Positions 11,821 through 23,159 of a DNA stretch of 64,000 nt are shown one piece after another. The first letter of the stretch is position 1; every line of letters starts with the position of its first letter. Position numbers and translations under genes: made by a program. The notes below the pieces were generated by a model, which saw only the letters and a program-made list of their open reading frames with translations, ran no database searches and was not told the DNA's origin. The stretch is from Parietichytrium sp. I65-24A (lineage: Eukaryota; Sar; Bigyra; Thraustochytrida; Thraustochytriidae): NCBI GenBank assembly GCA_012862575.1, contig BLSF01000047.1:63853-127852 (forward strand), written 5' to 3'.

Positions 11821-14800
11821 ATGCGGCAGCGACGGGGGTCCATAACGGGGCTGGAAGGGGAGCGGCCGAAAAGGACAGGGAGCACCGTCCGGGGCCGCGA
11901 CTTTGGGGATGAGGAGCACTTGATGTTTGAGGAAAACAAGAGCACTGCGCTAGAGCGGCTCGCGGCATTCTGGGCGTATCTGCGCAACGGACTGTTTGGC
12001 TTGCTGTACCTGGTGTCGAAGGATGCTTCGAGCTCCAACTCGATCGTGCTCGTCACGTCGGTGATCAACACACTTCAGCTGCTGCAGAAACTATTCGCCA
12101 CAGAGATTGGATTCCCGTGGCACTGGTCCATGACCACATATTTGCAGCCAATCCTTAATATCGTTTCCTTCGCGTTCTTGGAGGCTTTCACCGACAGCGT
12201 GCTGATTGGCGCGTTTGGTTTCTTTTTCCTAACCCTATTGGTGACCAGTGGTCTGTCGATCATGGTCCAAACTGAATTCGCGTCTGGGGGAGTGAAAAAC
12301 CTCTGGGCTTTGCCAATTCTCAGCTTTCTCCTCCGAATTCTGACCACGGTATTTTATGTCCCTACCATTTCCATTCTGGTCTTCTCCATGAAATGTGGGA
12401 CTGTGTTTGATAACTTTTTCGGCTGTGGCTCAACCCCTCGGCTGATATTCTCAATCATTGTCAGCAGTCTCCTGGCATGGTTTATCTTCTTTGCTGGGCT
12501 TGTCGTGCTGGTGTTTGGCGAGCGAGATCCCTCCAGCCACGACCCGGAGGCCGGGCCACACAAGCGCCTGGAATTCGTTAACAGTTTGGTGCGCGCCGGT
12601 ATCGAGTTTCTCTTCTCGGGCATGAGCTCATCTTCGGGAACTGCTACCGAGCAAGGCGTCTTGTTGCTGGTGGCTGTGACGATCGCCGGCTTGTGGCTGA
12701 CCTTTAGCTACGTGTACTTCCTGCCGTATTATTCACAATGGACGAACAAAGTCATGGTCGGCTCCTATGCCGTATTTCTATGGGCAGGCGTTTGTCTCAT
12801 GTTTACGATGCTCGTGGACGATAGTAACGACTTTTCTTCAGTGCTGTTGTTCTTCATCGGCTCTCCGATGTTTGTGTATTCTTGTATCCGTCTCGTGGAC
12901 TGGAGAGTGGACTGGTTCCTCTCACGGCCCGAGCAGTACGTATTTAGCGCATTCTTGGACGAAGTCTGGCTTCGGCTTCGGTACCCACTTCGAAATGGCA
13001 GCGTTCAGAGCCTGACAAACGTGTTTCCAGATGAAGGAGACGGTCTCCTATGCGAAGAAAGATCGCACGTGATGAAGTCTTATGTTGACAACTGCGCTAC
13101 GCGGTTCAGGGGCAACGGGTTTTACAACCTGCACGTGTCTCTGCTGATGGACAGGATCTGGAGTCATGACGTGCTGTCAAAAAAATATCTCTTGATTGCG
13201 AGCAACTTGAATCTCTCTTTTGATTTACAGTACATTGTGTATCAAAAGTCACTCCAGAATAAAGAGAAGGAAACCGGCGCGAAGGGAGCAATTTCCTACC
13301 TGGCATTTGACCACCACGTTAAGCAAGTGCAAACAGGCTTGATTGAGTGCGTGTCGCAGACGGCCCAGTTTTGGGTCATGCTCTCGTCTAAGGGAACCTA
13401 TACGGTGCAAGACCTTCACAAGCTTAGCGTTAGCGTTCATCGATCATCATCACGAATAAAATACCACCTGCGAAGCTTGCTCAGCTTAAATGCAAGCTCC
13501 AGGACCGTCCTTTCGCTATACGCGCTCTATCACGAGTATGTCTTGAACGATGTCGAGACATCTGAGAAGATCCTCGGATGCTTTGGGATCGATGCTGACC
13601 AGCTTATCGATGACCTCGTTCAAAAGAGATTCGATGACCAGGCGGAACTCAGCATTAATTGCGAGGACCAGGCAAAGTTTGGAGAGATAAAGTGGTCATC
13701 CTCAGGGGTCACTGACTTGCTTGGGCTGGACAGCAACTTATTGGTGGGGAAAAAAGTCTTTGATCTAGTGCCCTTCTTTTTGGCGGATTCGCTGAAATTT
13801 GCCATGTCAGAATACGTTAAGACGATGACCTCATTCTCGCCGACCTCCGGGGTAACGATCTTCAAGAACGGGAAGGGGTTTCTACAGGCTGTTTGCCTGG
13901 ACACGGTGCCAAATATTAGCGAAAGTACTGGTAGCTTGGAGCTTGCCTGTACGCTCACCATGGAGGATGATGCCTTGTTGATGTTGATGACCACGGACGG
14001 AGAACTGTTGGGAGCCACAGCATCCATGTGCGACATTCTCGGTCTGCAACCGGACTCATTCATCTTGCAAAAGCTAAATATCGCGTCGTACCTGCCGCAA
14101 CTACGCACCCCAAAGAGAATCGAATTTCATGTGGGTCGGAAACGGATCAAAACCACTTTTGAAAACAATCTATATTCCGTCCAAATTGAAAAGTATGCGT
14201 ACCTTTCATTTCTGAATGCCATACGGAAGGACGCAAATAAGACGAAGCTGGTCACAGAGACGGAGGGAAAAGGATTCGAAACAAATGTGTTGGTGGTGAC
14301 TTGCACACCGTACAAAGGAGACGACGACTCTTCAGTTTATACCGGCGGAAGTCAAACAAGACTCCTTGGGATAACCACGCTGGGCTCTCTCCGAGGGTCT
14401 TTTAATGGCTCAGTCAGCTCAGTAAGCGGCAAAGGGAGCGCTGATGACGCTGCTAAAGATATGTTGACCAATATCATGGCAAACGAGGGAAGCGCACCTT
14501 CTTTGTGGGGGAGGGCCAAAGACGCGTATTTTACGGGTGTCAAAGACGAAAAAGAAAACAAACCACAGCCCGACGAGGTGAACCGCGATCGCGACTTCAA
14601 TACTCCTGGCAGCCTTGCAGACGATGCAACAAACACCATGAGTCTGGCCAAAAAGGTTCGGGTGGCGATTGAGAACAAGCTTGGCAGTGAGAGTGAAGGT
14701 GTGAAGCGATTTCGAAGGAAAAGCCGGTTCTTTCTTCTTTGGTGCGCGGTGCTGGGTGTCTTGGTGTACGTCATGCTGAGCATGTTGCTGACTAAGCTTT

Positions 14801-16557
14801 TGAAAGATGCTCAGCAAACTTATTCGTCACAAAAGCGCACAGTGGCTCTTATAAAAGTAGCGGAGGAGGTGATGGGCCTTGCAATCATTCAGCACCAAAA
14901 CATTTCGGTCGGTTTGGAGTCCATTTTCAATCTGAGTGAAGTCGAAGCCAATTTCCTGGCGGGCATAAGGGAAGACGCGAGTGAGCTCAAGCTCTTGCAT
15001 CGTAACCTCGTGGATACAGAGGAAGAAATCACATCGCAGGGTTGGTTTGCTACTTCGTATTTCGATTCGTGGTCGTCTTCTCTGTGGATTGCAATTTTGA
15101 ATGTCGGGAATCGCGCTCTTGCATACGTTCGAGACGAGCATCCGTCTTGTGGCGAATCTTGCCAATACGTGCGGGGAAATGTTTTGCCCGGGCTAGTCGA
15201 AGACGCAAAGCGTGACTCTCAAGTCTTTTACGACAAGCAGCTCTTGCGCCTTGAAAGCATGGTTCACATTGAGTGGTTGACGACGGTGGCGTGGACTTTA
15301 GCGATTCTCACCGCTTTCATCACTGTATACTTGCCAGTTGTGAAGTACCTGTTGTTGTGGCGAAGGAAAACTGTGGAGGCATTTGCAACTATCCCCACGA
15401 GCACGGTTTGTGAGATGTACGAGGTCTACAAGGGTCGGTTGCAAGAGCTTTCACAGCTGGCACCAGTGGATAATGCTGGACAACTGGGCGCTCTGAAAGA
15501 CCCAGAAGAAGATGGTGCGATCGAGCGAGATGTTAGTTTCGTCGACTCTTCGAGGCGCACTTTTCATCGCTTGCTGTCTTTTGCACAGCGTCCAAGTATG
15601 GGCCGCGACGGAATTGCGAATGTGTTTGGGACCAAGGTGAAGAAAGAAAAGTTCAGTGGCAAGTGCCTCGAGATGTTGCTCTTAATTGTGCTGCTGTGTC
15701 TACCACTGTTTGTTTTATTGGCTTACACGGCTTTCCTCGCGAGCCGCAGCATCCAGCAAGAGGTTTTAGAGAGGCAATCCACCGCTGTCGCCGCAGCGGA
15801 CCGTTGGATCCAAACCCAGGAGCTTTTGTTTTGGATGAAAGCGGTTCACGTATATTATTCTTCCAATGCGAACGCGCGAATCGTGGGAAACTTGACTGCT
15901 TCCCAGGTGGCTGAAGAGCTTTACAGCCACCTTTCCACTGCAAACGCTTTGTCCGATGCTCTGCAGTTCGGAAACGAAACCCTCAACATCATCCCGGTGC
16001 AGACGGAGGATGATGCTCAGTACGCTCTCTTGTTCGAGTCAGGCTGCAACTTGACGTTCCCGGATGGTGTCGGGTGCAGGCCAGAAGGCGTGTCCATCGA
16101 TCTTGGCGGGGCACACATCCCTTTTGATGAGCTGATGGACCTTTCTATTGGATTACATCTAGTTTTTGAGAGTTTCCTTGGGAGGACAACGCTACTACAT
16201 GGCTTGATCAGTCAAGATGGCGTGCAAAGGGATGCGTATTTGCTAAGTACAGATTTGTCTTTCCCAAGGAGCGCATCTGTCCGTCTTGACACAGCGCTGG
16301 AAGGCTCGGCGACTTTGGCTCTCACCAAATTGGAAACAGTCGTTGCGGACCTTCTTACAACGCGCCTGCACTCCAACTTGGGGGCACTAGGTGTACTCCT
16401 CCTCGCGAACTTTATCATCATTCGTATGGCTCTAAAGCTGGACTCTGACACCATGAAAAATTTAATCCTTCTCATGACCGTGCCGGAGAAAGTCTTTATC
16501 CACCGGCCTCAAATTCTCCGCGTGCTGGAGATCGAAGATCAAGTGGAAAGTAGTTGA
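11821..16557 (+). CDS. TmcB-like multi-pass membrane protein with PAS-like domains
   Basis: A 1578-residue intronless protein that resembles the tiny macrocysts B (TmcB/TmcC) family of Dictyostelium, ciliates, zoosporic fungi and stramenopiles. Its function there is poorly known. Residues 1-60 are a basic, probably cytosolic head. About seven to nine hydrophobic segments lie between residues 73 and 356. A long soluble region then contains LNLSFDLQYIVYQ (about 460-475), a TmcB landmark, and two PAS-like stretches: WSSSGVTDLLGLDSNLLVG near 625-650 and TTDGELLGATASMCDILGL near 725-745. Further membrane segments occur at about 970-992, 1155-1180, 1282-1308 and 1521-1540. The loop from about 992 to 1155 has Cys and N-glycosylation sites and is probably extracellular. 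The architecture suggests a membrane sensor, but no kinase, cyclase or histidine-kinase output domain is visible. The start is the ATG at 11821, the first in frame. Confidence 0.8.
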   Translation: MRQRRGSITGLEGERPKRTGSTVRGRDFGDEEHLMFEENKSTALERLAAFWAYLRNGLFGLLYLVSKDASSSNSIVLVTSVINTLQLLQKLFATEIGFPWHWSMTTYLQPILNIVSFAFLEAFTDSVLIGAFGFFFLTLLVTSGLSIMVQTEFASGGVKNLWALPILSFLLRILTTVFYVPTISILVFSMKCGTVFDNFFGCGSTPRLIFSIIVSSLLAWFIFFAGLVVLVFGERDPSSHDPEAGPHKRLEFVNSLVRAGIEFLFSGMSSSSGTATEQGVLLLVAVTIAGLWLTFSYVYFLPYYSQWTNKVMVGSYAVFLWAGVCLMFTMLVDDSNDFSSVLLFFIGSPMFVYSCIRLVDWRVDWFLSRPEQYVFSAFLDEVWLRLRYPLRNGSVQSLTNVFPDEGDGLLCEERSHVMKSYVDNCATRFRGNGFYNLHVSLLMDRIWSHDVLSKKYLLIASNLNLSFDLQYIVYQKSLQNKEKETGAKGAISYLAFDHHVKQVQTGLIECVSQTAQFWVMLSSKGTYTVQDLHKLSVSVHRSSSRIKYHLRSLLSLNASSRTVLSLYALYHEYVLNDVETSEKILGCFGIDADQLIDDLVQKRFDDQAELSINCEDQAKFGEIKWSSSGVTDLLGLDSNLLVGKKVFDLVPFFLADSLKFAMSEYVKTMTSFSPTSGVTIFKNGKGFLQAVCLDTVPNISESTGSLELACTLTMEDDALLMLMTTDGELLGATASMCDILGLQPDSFILQKLNIASYLPQLRTPKRIEFHVGRKRIKTTFENNLYSVQIEKYAYLSFLNAIRKDANKTKLVTETEGKGFETNVLVVTCTPYKGDDDSSVYTGGSQTRLLGITTLGSLRGSFNGSVSSVSGKGSADDAAKDMLTNIMANEGSAPSLWGRAKDAYFTGVKDEKENKPQPDEVNRDRDFNTPGSLADDATNTMSLAKKVRVAIENKLGSESEGVKRFRRKSRFFLLWCAVLGVLVYVMLSMLLTKLLKDAQQTYSSQKRTVALIKVAEEVMGLAIIQHQNISVGLESIFNLSEVEANFLAGIREDASELKLLHRNLVDTEEEITSQGWFATSYFDSWSSSLWIAILNVGNRALAYVRDEHPSCGESCQYVRGNVLPGLVEDAKRDSQVFYDKQLLRLESMVHIEWLTTVAWTLAILTAFITVYLPVVKYLLLWRRKTVEAFATIPTSTVCEMYEVYKGRLQELSQLAPVDNAGQLGALKDPEEDGAIERDVSFVDSSRRTFHRLLSFAQRPSMGRDGIANVFGTKVKKEKFSGKCLEMLLLIVLLCLPLFVLLAYTAFLASRSIQQEVLERQSTAVAAADRWIQTQELLFWMKAVHVYYSSNANARIVGNLTASQVAEELYSHLSTANALSDALQFGNETLNIIPVQTEDDAQYALLFESGCNLTFPDGVGCRPEGVSIDLGGAHIPFDELMDLSIGLHLVFESFLGRTTLLHGLISQDGVQRDAYLLSTDLSFPRSASVRLDTALEGSATLALTKLETVVADLLTTRLHSNLGALGVLLLANFIIIRMALKLDSDTMKNLILLMTVPEKVFIHRPQILRVLEIEDQVESS

Positions 16558-19500
16558 AATTTTAGGTTTTTAATATTTCCAAACTCCAAATTTTGTTTTC
16601 ACTTCTCACTTTTCACTGATCCCTGAACGTCCTAGGACATTGACAATTGCTTTGTTTTGCTTTTCTTCTGGCTTGACGGAGACTCCCGACTTGTTGTGGC
16701 TCCAAATGCAGCTCATGGCCGGCAAGATCGTTTCCTTTTTTTTTTTCTGGATACCGATACAGCACTCACAGTACCTTCATGCTGGTTTTCCAGAAAACGA
16801 AACGCCTCGCAGGTTCGCGAGCACCGCAGACGGTCCGGGCCCATGACACTGTGCACATTTCCAAACACGCTTCGACGCGCTCCTGACAACTAATCTTGTC
16901 GCTGGCTATATAGATCAACTGGCAATCGAGTAAGGCGCTCGCGAGAGAAGTTTTTCATTCCATAAAAAATTCACTCCATTACATCTCACAGCATTTTTAA
17001 TTCACAATCAAAATTTTCCTTATCCTGGGGCTCCTGCCGTCGCTCTTGCGCTTGCGTTCAAGTTGTTTTTGCGTTCAACCCACACTCCGAAACCGTCTTT
17101 ACTTCATCATCATCACCACCACCACCACCATCATCATCTCATCATCATCATCATCATCATCATTATCATTATCATTATCATCATCACAAATCGCAAGACA
17201 CTCGCGCCCCGACACTCCCGGACCCCACGGTCCTATTGCACGATGGGACGCGTTCACTGCCGCCAACTTCCAGCTCCGAGTTTGCAGAACAGCTTTTTTT
17301 TCCAGCCAGGAGCCACCGGAGCCACAGGAGCCACAGGAGCCCGATGTCATGCTACCAAAAGCGTTCACAAAAGACGAAATGACAAGGTGACAATAGTGAC
17401 AATGTGACAAAGTCCAGTTGCCGCTGCGATCCCATCAGGTGCACACTTTTGCCAAACAAACAAACCAAATCCTGAATGAAAACAAGATAGATCGAATGAG
17501 AGGCGTTCACGGCACTTCTATGGATGAGAGGCGGACTCCCAAAGCGACGGGCGCTAGCTACTTAGAGCTAAGCTGGCTCGCTCCAAGTGCACACAACTCT
17601 GTGTCTCTCTCTCTCTCTCTCTCAGTGAGTTTGTTTGTTTATGTTTGTTTGGAGAATTCGGGGACAGCAAGCAAGCAAGCAAGCGAGCAAGTCAGTTGGG
17701 AGTGTTGGGAGAGAGCCTGGGATCATGAGACGGCGCTGCGCAAACCTCAAGGACGTCAAGGCTTGAGCCACTGAGTTGACGTTTGGTTTTTGGCAGTTTT
17801 GACTGTTTAGGCTGGTTTGACGCGCAGGAGTGCGCTCCTGACTTGGATCGATCGATGCTCACGGCGATGCCGGCGCTGTTTTACTGACTGTAACATTCTC
17901 AATCAAGACATTCTTGGCTTCTTGGCACTCTGCGACACTACGTACCGAGTACTGAGTACCGAGTGCCAAAAGTGCACTCACTCCACGCCGGCAGGACTTG
18001 GGGGGGGGGGAGCGTGTTTGAAGATGAGATTCAAGACAGCCCCCCGCGGTCCTCCGCCATTGCCGACATATGTCGGCGCCTCGGTGGCGAGGCATGGCGC
18101 GGCGTGCTGTCTCGCGGTGAGAACGAACTACTAACCTTAGAAGTCCTGAACGACCTGCCGAGAATTCGCTTACAGTTACCGGTAATTTAACGTTCGATGG
18201 TTCACACATGTTCACACTTTGTCAATCACTCTCAGTCAGCAGAGAGTCCAGAGTCGACTGACTCGGCGGGCTATTGAGTTCAAACGCATAAAAGGTATCA
18301 TGATCATAACAAACACAATGCATAATTCGGCAGTCGACTGACTGCACTTTACTCACACCGGCTGACGTTCAAGATGTCCAAGCTGTTGAGCCTGTTGGGC
18401 CACACAGTCCACACAGCACCGATCGCACTGCGCTCGTTCCAAGTATTCGAAGTGATTCACATGAATTCCGCACGGTTTCTTTCACTCCTCCCTTCATCGA
18501 TGGATCCATCGAGCTATCCGCAGCAGATCCCCGTCGGTCACCTGGGCATACCTGGGCGGCCAGTGACTGCTTGAATTTTTATCGCATTGCGAGCGAAGAA
18601 AGCAGCGTCCCTCGCTCCATAGTTGCTGTCGCCGTTGTAGCGGCTGTAGCGCCTCGCTATCCCAGCCCTCCTTCCCCACGGTGCGGCGAGCGAACGTAGT
18701 AGAGAAGGAGCGTAGAGAAGGGCTCCGAGTCCCAACGTTCACGGCTTTGGTTGGGTTGGCCCAAGCAGAAGCAGAAAACAGAAGCAGAGGAAGCAGAGGT
18801 CACAAAACGCTGCCGTGACCGCCATGTGCTGCTCGCAACAGAGTTCCAAGCAACCCACGGTGGCCCCCAGAAGTATCTTCTTATCTTCTCCTTGTTCCCC
18901 TGTTAGTTAAAATTACACTCCTTTCTGTTTCTTCTTCTTGGATCTCTTGGAGCAAACCAAGTGGAATAGAATGTAATGATATGTAATGGAATGAAGCTCT
19001 GCTCGAGATAAGGAGATAAGCCGCTTGCCAGTGTGCGGAGCGAACAAGGAAAGCAGCAAGCATTCAATCTATCCCATTTATCCAAGCATTATCCAAGCTG
19101 CCCAAGCTCCGCGTAGTGAGTCGGCTGGCCGTGCTAGCAAGAACGCAAGCGATCACGCCAGTCGGGAGCGAGGTCACAAAATGCGCGCTAGCGCAGACGT
19201 ACCAAGTCCCCAGTGCCCTGTGTGCCCTAAGGCAAGTGCCCAGTGGCAAGTAGCTTAGCTTTGCTCGATTAACGTTCAATGTTCAATGTAAGCTTACTGC
19301 AAGAAAGGAAGAAGGGATGAGAAGGGAGTGTGATCCTTCCGGCCTTGCACGGCCTAGTACTGAGTACCCTTGCCATTGTTGAAATCGTTGAAATCTTGCG
19401 ACCTTGCGAACCTTGCGCGCCGCACAGCTGATAAAATACACTGGCATGGTTTTGTTCGTTCTTGCCCCGTAACGCGCCGCGTTTCGTTACGCGGGAGCGC

Positions 19501-20984
19501 ATAGTGCTACCCAGTTGCGTTGCCTCTATTGGTGTGCATTGTGTATTGGCGTGTTGCGCGTCGAGTTTGAGGTGTTTGAGGGTGTGCCTGCCTTGCCTCT
19601 TTCTCTAAAGCTTACCATCTCCCGTCTTTTGTGTACAAACATGTCCCCAGCGAGGTGTGTTTCGTAACTTTGGCTGCCTGCCGGGGTGGCGTTGAGCCTG
19701 CTTTCTTGACTTTGCTCGCTTCCCTCTCTACTTTCACTTCACTCTCAATAATTCTTTGAATCATCAATCAATTCACTGTCAATCAAAAGAATGTGAACTC
19801 TGGCGTTGGCACTGTTGGCAACTTGGACTCTCAACGCACAGTGTCTCTGTGCGTCTTTTCGCCTGTGAAACAATCAAGGTTACTTGGAACTACGCGTGCC
19901 ACCTCGTCTTCTTCCATCTTCCAACAAAGTGAAGAAAAGAAGGAAAACAAGAAATGGCCCAGCACATACACACCTTTGCAAACGTCGATGAAAAGAAAAG
20001 AAACAAACAAAGAAAGAGGTAGAGTGAAATAGAATGGTCAGTTCGTTCAAAGTGTGGCAACAGTTTGTTGACATTCCATTCCTGGTACATCGTAAAGATT
20101 ACAACAAACAAACAAACGAGCAAGCGGTCCTTTTCTTTCTTTCTTTCCATCTTTCTTTTCGCCACTTGGAAGGTTGCGCTCAGAGGCAAGTGCAAACCAA
20201 GTGTGGCACAACTTGGTACACAGTATTCGATTTCACACTGGCGCAGAGACACTCGAGAGCTGAGTGCTGAGTGCCGAGTGGGAAGGAGGGGAAAAGGTGG
20301 AAGGAAAGGAGGGGGGAGCAGGAAATTGAATGGCAACTTTTTGCCGGAATTCTGGCGATGTTGGCGATCTAACTTGGCAGTGAAAGCTCATTGACTGTGT
20401 GATTGATTGAATGAGTGGGTAAATGCCTGAGTGAATGATTGCCCCCCTCTCATGGTCATTAAACTTAGTCTGTGCAGTGTGTTGCGCCATTGCCGTCCAA
20501 CTCTCGCCATCCCACTCCCTGTCAGACATTGTCAGACAGATATAGACGGATAGGCAAGTAGAGTACAGACGGGGCCGATCTTCGCAGAGGGCGTTGGGTT
20601 TTGGACGGGAAAGGTGCCGAGAACGCTCCGTGCTCCGACACTTTTTCGACACTTTGAGGCGAACTCTAGATGTACCGCGATGCATCTACTGGAGGAGCCC
20701 AAGTGGGCAGCGGCTGTCCCATGCCTTTCTCCCTACCAAAACAGCCAGCGAGGCGGCGAGGATCCGCCTAAATGCTTAGCAGGAAAGTGCACTTCGCTCT
20801 CTTGCAAACATTTGCAAACAGCCTGATCTTAGTTTTGCAACTGAAGCGAGCACCTTGAAGCTTTTGCCGGCAAAGCAAAGCCAAGGCAGACAGGCAGACG
20901 ACCGGCAGACCCCAAACGCGATCAGCGACAGGCACAAGAACTGAAAAAGGATAACTGAACTTTGTTGCTTGCTTTCCATCCATC
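16558..20984. other. 4.4 kb gene-poor region
   Basis: No gene supported. It contains the CAT/ATC microsatellite (17103-17187), a TC run near 17602, and two copies of the motif GTACTGAGTA (within 17942-17963 and 19356-19368). The short frames lack domains and read as noise. A tandem GCAGACAGGCAGACGACC stretch lies near 20885, close to the M6 peptidase start. Confidence 0.55.
17103..17187. repeat. (CAT/CAC/ATT) trinucleotide microsatellite
   Basis: An almost uninterrupted run of TCA-, CCA- and TTA-type triplets. The poly-His, poly-Ile and poly-Asp frames through it are artefacts of the repeat. Confidence 0.9.
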
Positions 20985-23159
20985 ATGAAGACGATCGTCG
21001 CGCTTGCAGCGCTCGTGGGCGTGAGCAATGCCATGACTGCAGAGCCGGGCTGCAAAGACTTCGACCTCGGAGATGGAACCACCGCCTGCGTGATGAAGAA
21101 GGGAAATGCCTTCCAGCACTGGCTCGAGACCCCTACTGGGTACACCTTGTGCCGCAAAGTCGCTGACGATGGCACCGTCACTTACCCTTACGCCACTGGC
21201 GCAGGCGACATCAACGGACTCGAGTGCTCCGGGTCTGACATGTACTCTGCTGTCGCTACCCGCCCAAGCGGAGATATCGTGAAAGGCATCCGCCCAGTCC
21301 CTCTTGTCTCTGCTGAAGAACTCGCTGCAGATGACGAGGACTCCTTTGTGGCCAGGCGCAAGGCAAGCGGCCGCAGCCTTCAGACAACTCAGAACTTCAA
21401 GAACTTGGTCCTTCTCATCCGATGGAAGGACGACAAGGACAAGGATCTTCCAACCAGCGACGTGTACCGCACAATCATGAGCACCCCTGGCGGCCACCCT
21501 GAGTATGCGCCAACCGGTTCCGTAGCGGACGTGTTCGAGTCCAACTTTTACGGCCGCATCAACATCGAAACCACCGTCGTTGGCTGGGTCGACTCGCAGT
21601 ACACCCACGCACAGGCAGCAGGAACTGCCAACAGTGATGGAAGCGGATGCGGAGGCACCTGCTTCAGCGGAAACCCAAAGCTCCGAACAGCCATTTACGA
21701 AGCTCTCAGCGCCGTTGATGGAAGCCTTGTGGACATCAGCAGCTTTGACCAGGATGGCGATGGCAGCATTGATCTCTTCACCGTCATCCACTCCGGCCAC
21801 GGAGCAGAGACCCTCGGAGGAAAGGACGAGGGAGCTGGCTGGATCTGGTCCCACAAATGGAGTATGAGCCGCACTTACTACTCTGGAAATGTTAAAGTGT
21901 CCAAGTACAACGTGAACCCAGGTCTCTGGAGCACCACCGGTTTTGAGCCAACCCACGTTGGTGTTGTCGCCCATGAGTCTTGCCACTTTCTTGGACTTCC
22001 TGACTTGTACGATACTGATTACTCCTCGCGCGGAATCTCCAACTACGGACTCATGGCGAACTCCTGGGGAGTGGACGGCTCGCAGCAATATCCACCAAGT
22101 CTCAGCGCATGGAGCAAGCTGGAGCTAGGAGTCGTAGACCCTGTTGAAATCGACACCAACGGAGTGTACAACCTCAAGGCTGTGCAGGACTCTCCAACCG
22201 GAACCGTTGGAATTCTCCGCATGAAGTACGGCAGCACTGCATACAGCGACTACCTCCTCATCGAGAACCGCGCAGCACAGGGTTTCGACGCCCTTCTCCC
22301 AGGTGGCTTCCTCGTCTGGCATGTTGACCCAAACAAGTCTGACAACAGCGACGAGGGATACCCTGGTTCGGAGGGCTGGCCAAGCACTCACTACATGGTT
22401 CGCGTTATCCAGGCTGATGGACTCTTCAACTTGGAGCACGACATCGACTCTGACGACTCGAACCGCGGCGACATCGGTGACTGGTTCTTCAAGGACAACG
22501 GCCCGAACGAGCTGAGCGACCTTTCCTCCCCAAGTCTGAAGGGATACTCTCTCATCAACTACTCCAACAGGTGCTCCGGACATTTGCTCAAGGACTTTAG
22601 CGAGCGCGGCTCCACCATGTCTTTCGAGTACGTGCGCATGAAGACCGACTGCTCTGGCGTTCCAGATGGCAGCACTTCCTCTCCAGTGGGCAGCACCCCG
22701 ACCCAGAGCCCAACCCCTGCTGGAACCATTCCATGGAGCGCTGTCTGCAACGTAAACTACTACAATGCTCGCGATGGATGCGATTGCGGCTGCGGTGATG
22801 TCATCGACCCTGACTGCAGCGCTGGAGGCACTCAGGCGGACTCTGTGTACTGCGATGGATCCACCACCGCGACCGCTGGAGCAGTCTGCAACCTCGCCAC
22901 CAACAAGTGCGAGATCAGCCGTGTAAGCGACCCTAACGCCACCCCTCAAACCAAGGCTGACCTTGCTTCTGAGGAGTCCTCTTTCCCAGTTGTGCCTGTC
23001 TCGATTGGAGCAGCAGCTTTTGGCCTCGTTGCCGTTGGTGCTGCTGTCATGGCGCGCCGTAGGCAAAGTGCTGTTGCTGTCGCACAAGCCGCCTCCTCTT
23101 ACTCTTCTGAAGATCTTTCCGTCTACGCCTCCAACCCAAAATACGCTGACACCGCCTAA
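20985..23159 (+). CDS. Secreted or membrane-anchored M6-family metallopeptidase
   Basis: A 724-residue zinc peptidase of MEROPS family M6 (immune inhibitor A-like). The first 17 residues (MKTIVALAALVGVSNAM) form a signal peptide. The zinc site is HESCH at residues 330-334, followed by FLGLPDLYDTDY as in M6 enzymes. The catalytic domain runs to about residue 550 and includes a possible Ca-binding DQDGDGSIDLF loop near 255. After a Ser/Thr/Pro linker comes a short Cys-rich module (DGCDCGCG, DPDC, CDGS) of about 55 residues. A hydrophobic segment (SIGAAAFGLVAVGAAVMA) precedes a basic stop-transfer RRRQ and a 27-residue cytosolic tail. It is therefore probably a type I surface protease shed or displayed for extracellular proteolysis. 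Residues 20-130 may be a propeptide. Intronless and isolated from neighbours by kilobases. Confidence 0.9.
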   Translation: MKTIVALAALVGVSNAMTAEPGCKDFDLGDGTTACVMKKGNAFQHWLETPTGYTLCRKVADDGTVTYPYATGAGDINGLECSGSDMYSAVATRPSGDIVKGIRPVPLVSAEELAADDEDSFVARRKASGRSLQTTQNFKNLVLLIRWKDDKDKDLPTSDVYRTIMSTPGGHPEYAPTGSVADVFESNFYGRINIETTVVGWVDSQYTHAQAAGTANSDGSGCGGTCFSGNPKLRTAIYEALSAVDGSLVDISSFDQDGDGSIDLFTVIHSGHGAETLGGKDEGAGWIWSHKWSMSRTYYSGNVKVSKYNVNPGLWSTTGFEPTHVGVVAHESCHFLGLPDLYDTDYSSRGISNYGLMANSWGVDGSQQYPPSLSAWSKLELGVVDPVEIDTNGVYNLKAVQDSPTGTVGILRMKYGSTAYSDYLLIENRAAQGFDALLPGGFLVWHVDPNKSDNSDEGYPGSEGWPSTHYMVRVIQADGLFNLEHDIDSDDSNRGDIGDWFFKDNGPNELSDLSSPSLKGYSLINYSNRCSGHLLKDFSERGSTMSFEYVRMKTDCSGVPDGSTSSPVGSTPTQSPTPAGTIPWSAVCNVNYYNARDGCDCGCGDVIDPDCSAGGTQADSVYCDGSTTATAGAVCNLATNKCEISRVSDPNATPQTKADLASEESSFPVVPVSIGAAAFGLVAVGAAVMARRRQSAVAVAQAASSYSSEDLSVYASNPKYADTA

